Part shown: positions 1 through 5,516 of the stretch, in pieces
How the letters are laid out: the number at the start of each line of letters is the position of its first letter
Position numbering within the stretch: position 1 is the first letter of the stretch
Notes under the pieces: model-generated
The model's input: the letters and a program-made list of their open reading frames with translations, nothing else
The model's database searches: none
Told to the model about the DNA's origin: nothing
Assembly (NCBI GenBank): GCA_019746355.1
Contig: JAIESC010000098.1
Location: 1-9,139, forward strand
From: Xanthobacteraceae bacterium
GTDB lineage: Bacteria; Pseudomonadota; Alphaproteobacteria; Rhizobiales; Xanthobacteraceae
Direction of reading: 5' to 3'
Length of the DNA: 9,139 nt
Translations under genes and position numbers: made by a program

Positions 1-905
1 TAGACCAGGAACTTGGTCACCTCGCCGAGCGCGCGGCCTTCCTTGCGGTTGTAGACGATGATGCCGAACTCGCCCTGCTGCGCGGCGCGGGCACACTCCT
101 CGATGCCGTGAATGAGATACGGCCGGCAGGTGCAGATGTCGGAGCCGAACACGTCGGAGCCGTTGCATTCGTCGTGCACGCGGCAGGTGAAGCGGGTGCG
201 CGGATTGGCAAGCTTCTCCATGTCGCCGAACAGGTAGACGGTGATGCCGCCGATCGGCGGCAGGAACACGCGCAGGTCGGGCCGCGTCACCAGCTCCGGG
301 AACATGCCCGCGGTCTGCTCGAACAGGCTCCGTCGCAGCGCGGTCTCGGTCGTGCCGAACCGCTCGGCGATGCCGGGCAGATACCAGACCGGGTCGATCG
401 CGATCTTGGTCACCGACAGCGAGCCGTTCTCATGGATCGCATGCCCGTCGGCCTTCAGCCGTCCGGATTCCAGCGCGTCGCGCATCTCGATCAGGTCGAG
501 CCGCGCCTTGGTGATGGCGATGCTCGGGCGGATGTCGAGGCCTTCGGCGATCTCGGCCTTGAAGTTCTCGGCGACGAGGTGTCCCCACGGATCCAGCGAG
601 ACGATCTTTCCCGGCTCCGACCATTGCGGGAACGGGCCGATCGTGGCGGTCGGGAAGGTGTTGGTCAGGTCGGGCCGCCGGATCGGATCGAGCGCGCCGG
701 CCGACACCGCAAGCGCGCGATAGACCGCATAGGAGCCGCCGTGGCTGCCGATCACGTTGCGCAGGCCGGGCTTCGACACCGTGCCGATCACCGGCCCGCG
801 CTCGCCGGCGCTCGCCGCGCCCCATTGGATCGGGAAGCGCTGCTTCGCCTCCGGGTCGGGATGCGAGGTGAGACGGATATGGTCCGGGCGGTTCGGGGCG
901 GTCAT
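1..905 (-). CDS. GTP cyclohydrolase II-like protein, Urc1 type (3' end outside window)
   Basis: The minus-strand frame opens at ATG 905-903 (MTAPNRPDHIRLTSHP) and runs 301 codons off the left edge without a stop. The C-terminal part seen is a clear RibA-type GTP cyclohydrolase II core: HDEC at residues 244-247, then C258 and C260. This gives the C-x10-C-x-C zinc ligand spacing of RibA. It is followed by VYNRKEGRALGE (284-295), matching RibA's YLRQEGRGIG loop. Unlike RibA, about 220 residues precede the zinc motif. That long N-terminal region is typical of the Urc1 family, which acts in the URC uracil-catabolism pathway with Urc4 (DUF1688) and a phosphoribosyltransferase. I infer a Urc1-like role rather than riboflavin synthesis. 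The start has only a weak GGAA upstream (about 915-918). In-frame TTG 920-918 is a less likely alternative. It is divergent from the binding-protein gene. Confidence 0.85.
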   Translation of the reverse strand, partial: MTAPNRPDHIRLTSHPDPEAKQRFPIQWGAASAGERGPVIGTVSKPGLRNVIGSHGGSYAVYRALAVSAGALDPIRRPDLTNTFPTATIGPFPQWSEPGKIVSLDPWGHLVAENFKAEIAEGLDIRPSIAITKARLDLIEMRDALESGRLKADGHAIHENGSLSVTKIAIDPVWYLPGIAERFGTTETALRRSLFEQTAGMFPELVTRPDLRVFLPPIGGITVYLFGDMEKLANPRTRFTCRVHDECNGSDVFGSDICTCRPYLIHGIEECARAAQQGEFGIIVYNRKEGRALGEVTKFLV

Positions 906-1215
906 CGCAGTCAGTTCCAAAAAAGCTCGACGGCCCGCCACAGAGACGGGCCGACAGGTCGGGTTGTCACTATTTAGTGGGGGCGACGCCACAGGACGCC
1001 TCGGCCGCCACTAAAGACACAGTATAACCATGGTTTCGCGTCCGCGCTACTGCGGCACAGAAACATAAGTTCTATCAGTAGGTTAGTAGGGCGCCATGGG
1101 GTCGGCGCCTGGGCGCGGGAGTTGCTTTGTGGCGTCCGGCACAAATCGGAGGCAAAACTACCGGGCGCTTCGTGCCATGGGCGCTGACGTCTGTCTCCAG
1201 CAATTGGGGAATGAC
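906..1215. promoter_or_regulatory. Divergent intergenic control region with dyads
   Basis: This 310-nt spacer separates two divergent genes and must hold both promoters. I see CACTA-TT-TAGTG at 968-979, and a further CACTA at 1009-1013, 41 bp (about four helical turns) from the first. The longer inverted repeat TTTAGTGG (973-980) / CCACTAAA (1008-1015) joins them. There is also a perfect 10-bp palindrome AACCATGGTT at 1026-1035. These look like transcription-factor sites, but I cannot name a regulator or place a convincing -35/-10 pair. No coding sequence is supported here: an ATG at 1096 in frame with the downstream gene would place about 40 residues ahead of an otherwise perfect signal peptide. 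Confidence 0.45.
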
Positions 1216-2190
1216 ATGCTTCGACTGCTTCGCTTCTTGCCGCTGACCGCCTTGGCGCTTCTCGCTGGATTGGCCGCACCGATCCATGCGCAGGACTGGC
1301 CGTCGCGGCCGGTGACCGTGCTGGTGCCGTTCGGCGCGGGCGGCAACACCGACATGATGGCGCGGCTCGGCGCGCAGCGCCTTTCGAGCAAATTCGGCCA
1401 GAGCTTCGTGGTCGAGAACCGTCCGAGCGCGGGCGGGGCGCTGGCCACCGGCGCGGTCGCGACCGCCGCGCCCGACGGCTACACGCTGCTGTTCTCCGCG
1501 TCGTCCGTCGCGGTGCTGACGCCGCAGCTGCAGAAGCTCAACTTCGATCCGCTGAAGCAGCTCGTGCCGGTCACCAACATCGGCACCGGCACGCAGATGA
1601 TCGCGATCAAACGCGCGCTGCCGGTGAAGAACCTTCCCGAGCTGATTGCCTACGCCAAGGCCAATCCCGGCAAGCTGAACTTCACGGTGGCCGGCACGCA
1701 GAACATCAGCCACCTCGCGCCGGTGCTGCTGTTCGCGCGCGCCGGCATCGACCTCGTGATGGTGCCGCAGAAGAGCGAGCCGCAGGCGATCTCCGATCTG
1801 GTCGCCGGTCAGGTCGATCTCTACTTCGGCAACTCCTCGTCGCTCTTGCCGCACATCAACAGCGACACGGTCCGCTTGATCGCGGTCGGCACGGCGCAGC
1901 GCATTTCGGCCGCGCCGGACATCCCGACGGTGGCCGAGACGATCCCGGGCTTCGAGTTCTCGTCCTGGAATGGCTTCTTTGCGCCGGCCGGCACGCCGGA
2001 GCCGATCCTGACCATGCTGCGGAACGAGATCGCGGCTTTCGCCCGATCGCCGGAGATGTCCGAGCGGTTGTCCAAGCTCGGCATCATTCCGGGCGGAATG
2101 CCGGTCGAGCAGTCGCTCGCTGTGTTCCAGAAGGACTTCGCCGCCTATGCCGCGGCCATCAAGGCGGCCGGCATCGAGCCGCCGAAGTGA
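1216..2190 (+). CDS. Bug/TctC family tripartite tricarboxylate transporter substrate-binding protein
   Basis: This is a 324-residue periplasmic binding protein, normal Bug-family length. I chose ATG 1216 because GGGGA (1206-1210) lies 5 nt upstream and the product then begins with a textbook signal peptide: LRLLR, a hydrophobic stretch FLPLTALALLAGLAAP (7-22), and an Ala-x-Ala-type site ending IHA (residue 25) before QDWPSRP. Family motifs are VPFGAGGNTDMMAR (37-50), VVENRPSAGG (65-74), DGYTLLF (87-93), the SDLVAGQVDLYF segment (193-204), APDIPTVAE (233-241) and PAGTPEPI (257-264). Such proteins bind carboxylates and related organic acids for TctAB-type transporters or for sensing, and many are 'orphans'. 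No membrane subunits are visible here, so this one is an orphan within the window. A strong terminator-like hairpin follows. The ligand cannot be read from sequence; co-location with a C-C lyase suggests an organic acid. Confidence 0.93.
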   Translation: MLRLLRFLPLTALALLAGLAAPIHAQDWPSRPVTVLVPFGAGGNTDMMARLGAQRLSSKFGQSFVVENRPSAGGALATGAVATAAPDGYTLLFSASSVAVLTPQLQKLNFDPLKQLVPVTNIGTGTQMIAIKRALPVKNLPELIAYAKANPGKLNFTVAGTQNISHLAPVLLFARAGIDLVMVPQKSEPQAISDLVAGQVDLYFGNSSSLLPHINSDTVRLIAVGTAQRISAAPDIPTVAETIPGFEFSSWNGFFAPAGTPEPILTMLRNEIAAFARSPEMSERLSKLGIIPGGMPVEQSLAVFQKDFAAYAAAIKAAGIEPPK

Positions 2191-2209
2191 CGCGGACTGC
2201 TTGACGAAA

Positions 2210-2247
2210 CCGGCCGGGGCGCTCAGCGTCCCGGCCGGACCAATTTT
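2210..2247 (+). terminator. Strong hairpin terminator or attenuator
   Basis: Bases 2210-2222 pair with 2226-2238 to form a 13-bp stem (twelve Watson-Crick pairs and one G-U at 2219/2229) closed by loop TCA (2223-2225). ACCAA and then TTTT (2244-2247) follow. The stem begins 19 nt after the binding-protein stop and ends 29 nt before the GTG of the lyase gene. The short T run is a few bases removed from the stem, so termination may be partial. It would lower downstream expression relative to the binding protein, as is common for secreted binding-protein genes. Confidence 0.62.
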
Positions 2248-2267
2248 ACGCACCGAGGAAAACGCCT

Positions 2268-3128
2268 GTGACAGCCGCTCAGCGCCTTCGCGAACTCTTG
2301 GCTCAACCGACCATCGAGGTCATGCCCGGATGCTACGACGGGCTCTCGGCCAAGCTTGCTGCCGCGGCCGGTTTCAAGGTCATGTTCATGAGCGGCTTCG
2401 CCGTCGCGGCTTCGCGGCTTGGCCTGCCGGACACCGGCCTGATCAGCTTCACCGAGATGGTCGACACGCTGCGCAACTGCTGCGCCGCAGCCGGCAAAGT
2501 GCCAGTGATCGGCGACGGTGACACCGGCTACGGCAATGCGCTCAACGTGCAGCGCACCGTGGTCGAATACGCCCGCGCCGGCGCGGCCTGCGTCATGATC
2601 GAGGACCAGGTGAGCCCCAAGAAGTGCGGTCACACCAAGGGCAAGCAGGTGATCCCGCGCGAGGAGGCGCGCATGAAGATCCGCGCCGCGGTCGATGCGC
2701 GCGGCGATGCCGACATCCTGATCATGGCGCGCACCGACGCGCGCGCGGTGCACGGTTTCGACGAAGCGCTCGCGCGCTGCAAGGATTTCGAGGCGGAGGG
2801 TGCCGACATCATCTTCTTCGAGGCGCCGGAGACCGAGGACGAGATGCGCCGCTACTGCGCGGCAATGAAGAAGCCCTGCATGGCCAACATGGTGCCCGGC
2901 GGCAAGACGCCGGTGCTTTCGCCCGCGAAATTGCAAGAGATCGGCTACAAGCTCGCGCTCTATCCGGTGATGCTGCTGTCCTCGTCGATCACTTCAATGC
3001 AGGCGACGCTCGAAGCGCTGAAGCCCAATTCGAACGCCGCGCCGCCGCCGGCGATTTCGTTTGCGGATCTGCAAAGCGTCGTTGGTTTCCCGGACTACTG
3101 GAGCCGCGAGACGAAATATCAGGCCTAG
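2268..3128 (+). CDS. Isocitrate lyase/PEP mutase superfamily C-C lyase (2-methylisocitrate or 2,3-dimethylmalate lyase-like)
   Basis: This is a 286-residue (beta/alpha)8 enzyme of the ICL/PEPM superfamily, which cleaves or rearranges C-C or C-P bonds of 2-hydroxy/oxo acids with Mg2+. Visible motifs are CYDGLSA (22-28), MSGF (41-44), the metal-binding GDGDTGYG (82-89), IEDQ (111-114), the catalytic-loop signature KKCGH (118-122), ARTDA (154-158) and FFEAP (183-187). KKCGH marks the lyase branch (isocitrate, 2-methylisocitrate, dimethylmalate lyases); PEP mutases differ there. At 286 residues it matches PrpB and dimethylmalate lyase, not the much longer AceA. It starts at GTG 2268, supported by GAGGA at 2255-2259 with an 8-nt spacer. 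It lies 77 nt after the binding-protein gene on the same strand, with a hairpin between. No prpC or prpD is nearby, so a propionate role is not supported. Exact substrate unknown. Confidence 0.88.
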   Translation: MTAAQRLRELLAQPTIEVMPGCYDGLSAKLAAAAGFKVMFMSGFAVAASRLGLPDTGLISFTEMVDTLRNCCAAAGKVPVIGDGDTGYGNALNVQRTVVEYARAGAACVMIEDQVSPKKCGHTKGKQVIPREEARMKIRAAVDARGDADILIMARTDARAVHGFDEALARCKDFEAEGADIIFFEAPETEDEMRRYCAAMKKPCMANMVPGGKTPVLSPAKLQEIGYKLALYPVMLLSSSITSMQATLEALKPNSNAAPPPAISFADLQSVVGFPDYWSRETKYQA

Positions 3129-3140
3129 GTCCGCCGGACC
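3128..3140 (+). other. Small stem-loop at the lyase stop codon
   Basis: GGTCC (3128-3132) and GGACC (3136-3140) form a 5-bp stem around GCC, starting on the last base of the TAG stop. There is no T run afterwards, so I do not call it an intrinsic terminator. Confidence 0.3.
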
Positions 3141-3188
3141 GTCATGGTGGCATGCGTCGTCACAGCTTTTGGTTTGCCGGGTATCTGA

Positions 3189-3232
3189 CAAGCAAGCGAT
3201 ATCGATGGGCCAAGCAAGCGATATCGATGGGC
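3189..3232. repeat. Exact tandem duplication of a 22-bp unit
   Basis: Bases 3189-3210 and 3211-3232 are identical and directly adjacent, so two full copies of a 22-bp unit. Each copy begins CAAGCAAG and contains the palindromes CGATATCG and ATCGAT. The pair lies in the gene-free stretch between the lyase gene and the small MCDYSLH gene. A 22-bp period is close to two helical turns, so both copies would face the same side of the helix if bound by a protein. It could equally be a recent slippage duplication. Confidence 0.9.
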
Positions 3233-3449
3233 GCAATCATTGTGCACTGCGTCCGACGCGTAAAGTGCCATTGCGACAGGGTGCCGCCAGACCACTCGCG
3301 GCGGCACTTGCGGATATACTACCGCTTTAAACCGCTCCCGTCTTTGTGAAAAGATCGGCTCGTCAGGACACAAGATTGCCACCGGCGCGCGGTACCAATC
3401 CCGCCAGAAGGACAACCATTTCGGCTGTTCGCTGAAGAGGAGGACTTCT
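3233..3449 (+). promoter_or_regulatory. Probable promoter/leader with inverted repeats upstream of the MCDYSLH gene
   Basis: This is the rest of the 321-nt gene-free stretch starting at 3129. A perfect inverted repeat GTGCCGCC (3281-3288) / GGCGGCAC (3300-3307) has an 11-nt spacer. AAGTGCC (3253-3259) could instead pair with GGCACTT (3303-3309), so the two stems compete for the same 3' arm. Just downstream is TATACT (3315-3320), one base from the -10 consensus. The region where a -35 box would lie (about 3292-3297) has no match, so an activator or an alternative sigma factor is possible. GAGGAGG at 3437-3443 is the strong ribosome-binding site for the next gene. The functional reading is inference. 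Confidence 0.4.
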
Positions 3450-3902
3450 ATGTGCGACTATAGTCTGCACTGTGTCGCATCACGCCCGGCAAGAGTCGCC
3501 GACGAGTTGGTGACGACCAGGTTCGACAACACCAGCACACGCGGTTTCGCTGCAGTCGGAGAGCCGAATGTGGCGGTCTGCCTGCTTCCCGGGACTGAGG
3601 TTGCTTTCGCGAAGGAGGTGGAGATCGACCATCTGTTCGGTCATCTTCTGCCGGGCTGGCGGTTCGGCAAGACCGGGCAAAAGGTTGCCCGCTTCCGGCA
3701 GGTGAATCTGGCAAATCCGCACACGCATCATGATGCGTTGGAATTCCCCAACGGACAGATCGTGCGGGTGACCTGCCTGACCGAAGGGCAGCGCATGACC
3801 GTGTTGCAACTGCCGGCCCAGCCGGGTGCGGAGGCCGGAACGCAAGTCGCAACCGGAGCCAAGCAAGCCGAACAACGGACGATAATTTCTCCGGTCGGCT
3901 GA
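3450..3902 (+). CDS. Small conserved protein of unknown function (MCDYSLH-type)
   Basis: This 150-residue protein starts at ATG 3450, six bases after a near-perfect Shine-Dalgarno GAGGAGG (3437-3443), so translation should be efficient. It opens MCDYSLHCVASRPARVADEL and continues with NTSTRGFAAVGEPNVAVCLLPGTEVAF and a histidine-containing segment ANPHTHHDALEFPNG. There is no signal peptide, transmembrane segment or coiled coil; the composition suggests a small, mainly beta fold. The final 25 residues (Pro, Ala, Gly, Gln-rich) look disordered. From memory, similar short proteins beginning MCDYSL occur in rhizobia and relatives as conserved hypotheticals, and I know no assigned function. The HTHHD cluster and scattered cysteines could bind metal, but this is speculative. 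It has its own long upstream region and is probably monocistronic. Confidence 0.8.
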   Translation: MCDYSLHCVASRPARVADELVTTRFDNTSTRGFAAVGEPNVAVCLLPGTEVAFAKEVEIDHLFGHLLPGWRFGKTGQKVARFRQVNLANPHTHHDALEFPNGQIVRVTCLTEGQRMTVLQLPAQPGAEAGTQVATGAKQAEQRTIISPVG

Positions 3903-4065
3903 TCGCACGGCGTTGCGATCGTTGAATTTGAAATAAGCCATCGACGTTGGCCGGTGGCAGAGTGGGCCTTGCATGCCGGATCGACATGCAAGCTGAGGAG
4001 GCTCTGTGCGTCTTGCGCTTGCAAGCCGCGAGTGCGTGGCGCGGTGTCCGCCGTGTTGTCGCCCG
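3903..4065. other. Gene-free spacer with a hairpin and a palindrome
   Basis: No convincing gene is seen. An 8-bp perfect inverted repeat CTTGCATG (3968-3975) / CATGCAAG (3985-3992) with a 9-nt loop has no T run. A 10-bp palindrome GCTTGCAAGC lies at 4017-4026 and shares the TTGCA core. GAGGAG (3995-4000) is followed by GTG at 4006, but the resulting arginine-rich 75-codon frame looks like the antisense of the minus-strand small ORF. Confidence 0.4.
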
Positions 4066-4224
4066 TCAGGTCCGGGGCAGTTCCGCCAGTTCCAGTCCTT
4101 TGGCCAGCCGCTCCATGAAGGCCGGCGGGAACGGCCAGGCGCCGTGCGCGCCGGCGACCGTGAGGCGGGGGGCCTTGCGCAGCAACTCGAAATTCGGCCG
4201 CGCCGAGGTCATCGCCGCTTGCAT
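4066..4224 (-). CDS. Possible small ORF or 3' remnant of a lost gene (52 codons)
   Basis: On the minus strand, ATG 4224-4222 opens a frame ending at TGA 4068-4066: MQAAMTSARPNFELLRKAPR, then LTVAGAHGAWPFPP, AFMERLAKGLELAELPRT. Almost every third codon position is G or C, as in the real genes here, and the composition is ordinary protein, unlike the arginine-rich shadow frames. A second ATG lies at 4212-4210. There is no good Shine-Dalgarno close to either; GGAG lies about 13 nt upstream of the first. It begins 23 nt after the stop of the FAD monooxygenase on the same strand, so it could be a small last gene of that operon. It could equally be the surviving C-terminus of a larger protein whose 5' part has been deleted. 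I do not recognise the family. Confidence 0.35.
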   Translation of the reverse strand: MQAAMTSARPNFELLRKAPRLTVAGAHGAWPFPPAFMERLAKGLELAELPRT

Positions 4225-4247
4225 AGACGGTGAAACACTCCGCTGGC

Positions 4248-5444
4248 TTACTCGATCTCGGCCGCGCGCCGCATGCTCGCGATCATCGACGAGCGCAGCA
4301 TGTATTCGCGCGCCGACACCTTGTCCGCCGCGGTTCGGCGCATCGCGTCGAGCGATTTCTTTCGCACCTCCGGATCGCGCTCGCTGATGATCTGCTGGTT
4401 GCGGTGGGTCTGCGCCTGCACCGCCTCGACCGCGACGGTCCGGCGCTGGCGGTCATAGCGGTCGAGCAGGTGGTCGTCGCCGCCGGCAAAGATCGCCTTG
4501 AACTTATCGGCGAGATTGAACGCGTCCTGGATGCCGCCGTTCATGCCCATGCCGCCAAGCGGATTGTTCACGTGGGCGGCGTCGCCCGCGAGCAGCACGC
4601 GGCCTTGCCGGAAGCTTTTCGCCACCCGCTGGTGCACGTGATAGATCGAGCGGTGGGCGATGTTGTAGGGCTCGGGCCTCGGCACCACGCGCTGCAGCAT
4701 GCTCTGCATGTGCTCGTCCGACAAAAGCTGGTCCTTGTCCGAATTCTCCGGCGCCGGCACCAGCACGCGCCACAGCCCCGGTACACGCAACAGCACCAGC
4801 CACTCATTCGGATCGGCGATGTAGTTGACGTAGGCGATGTCGGTCAGCGTCTTCTCGAACGGAAAGTCGGTCGAGGCGATCCAGAACAGCTCGGGATAAG
4901 TGAAGCCGTCGAACTCGACGCCGAGCGAGCGGCGCACCGCGCTGCGCGCGCCGTCGGCGGCGATCACGTAGCGGCCGGCGACCTCGACCGGGCCGTTCGC
5001 GGTGTTGGCGGTGACGGTCACGCTGTCGCCGTCCTGCGTCACCCCGGTGACCTCGTGGCCGAATCGGATGTCGGTGCCGAGCTTCTGCAATTCCGCTTCG
5101 ACGAAGCGCATCAGCTTCCATTGCTCGCATTGCACGCGATAAGGGTGGTTTGTTTCACCTGCAAGCAGCGCGAGATCGAAGGTCGCGACCGGGCCGGTCT
5201 CGCGGTCGCGGAACTGCCAGGTCGGCGCCTTCAGCCCGACCTCGATCATCCGCGGCACCATGTCAAACTCGTCGAGCAGGTCGAGCGTCGGCGGATGGAA
5301 GGTCGAGCCGCGCAGCTCCATCACCAGCTCCGGCTCGGCCGCGAGCAGCACAGCCGGGATGCCGCGCCTCGCAAGCGCCAGTGCCGCGGTCAGCCCGACC
5401 GGGCCTGCGCCGACGACGATGATGCGGTCATTCTCACGCGACAT
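4248..5444 (-). CDS. FAD-dependent monooxygenase (PheA/TfdB/UbiH-type aromatic hydroxylase family)
   Basis: This is a 398-residue group A flavoprotein hydroxylase, which uses NAD(P)H and O2 to hydroxylate aromatic or related rings. The FAD dinucleotide fold is at the N-terminus, IIVVGAGPVGLTAALALARRG (8-28). The conserved Asp-Gly motif is YVIAADGARSAVRR (159-172), with DG at 164-165. The second FAD motif is GRVLLAGDAAHVNNPLGGMG (281-300), with GD at 287-288, then MNGGIQDAFNLADK. The length fits the short class without the C-terminal thioredoxin-like domain of MhpA or phenol hydroxylase. It starts at ATG 5444-5442 with GGGAAG upstream; the much longer upstream frame is antisense to the neighbouring gene and is not part of it. 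It is divergent from the racemase-like gene, 72 bp away, which suggests shared control. Substrate unknown. Confidence 0.9.
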   Translation of the reverse strand: MSRENDRIIVVGAGPVGLTAALALARRGIPAVLLAAEPELVMELRGSTFHPPTLDLLDEFDMVPRMIEVGLKAPTWQFRDRETGPVATFDLALLAGETNHPYRVQCEQWKLMRFVEAELQKLGTDIRFGHEVTGVTQDGDSVTVTANTANGPVEVAGRYVIAADGARSAVRRSLGVEFDGFTYPELFWIASTDFPFEKTLTDIAYVNYIADPNEWLVLLRVPGLWRVLVPAPENSDKDQLLSDEHMQSMLQRVVPRPEPYNIAHRSIYHVHQRVAKSFRQGRVLLAGDAAHVNNPLGGMGMNGGIQDAFNLADKFKAIFAGGDDHLLDRYDRQRRTVAVEAVQAQTHRNQQIISERDPEVRKKSLDAMRRTAADKVSAREYMLRSSMIASMRRAAEIE

Positions 5445-5516
5445 GGATGTTGTTCTTCCCGTGGCCCTGCAGACATAGCAAAATAGAGACCGGAATCTGT
5501 TTCGGGGCAATGTTCG
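5445..5516. promoter_or_regulatory. Short divergent promoter region between the monooxygenase and the racemase-like gene
   Basis: The two genes start 72 bp apart on opposite strands, so both promoters must sit here or reach into the coding regions. An A-rich core (ATAGCAAAATAGAG, 5475-5488) is the most promoter-like part. CCGGAA (5490-5495) and TTTCGG (5500-5505) form an imperfect dyad just upstream of the plus-strand gene. No regulator gene is adjacent and no box fits a consensus well. Confidence 0.35.

Noticed and set aside
108..977. Plus-strand open frame of 289 codons opposite the GTP cyclohydrolase II-like gene
   Set aside because: Arginine, histidine and aspartate-rich with no motifs; the opposite strand carries an unmistakable zinc motif, so this is an antisense artefact of high GC.
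1096..1215. Forty-residue N-terminal extension of the Bug protein
   Set aside because: It would bury a perfect signal peptide; GGGGA before ATG 1216 supports the later start.
1075..2253. Minus-strand open frame of 392 codons across the binding-protein gene
   Set aside because: Composition is R/H/E-rich shadow sequence; the plus strand has a complete Bug protein with signal peptide.
2223..2936. Minus-strand open frame of 237 codons
   Set aside because: Antisense to the ICL/PEPM lyase, histidine/arginine-rich, and without a ribosome-binding site I could support.
4006..4233. GTG frame of 75 codons with GAGGAG five bases upstream
   Set aside because: The ribosome-binding site is attractive, but the product is arginine/glutamine-rich low-complexity sequence and antisense to a better coding-like frame.
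4230..5486. Plus-strand open frame of 418 codons
   Set aside because: It is exactly antisense to the FAD monooxygenase, with shadow-type composition and no family motif.
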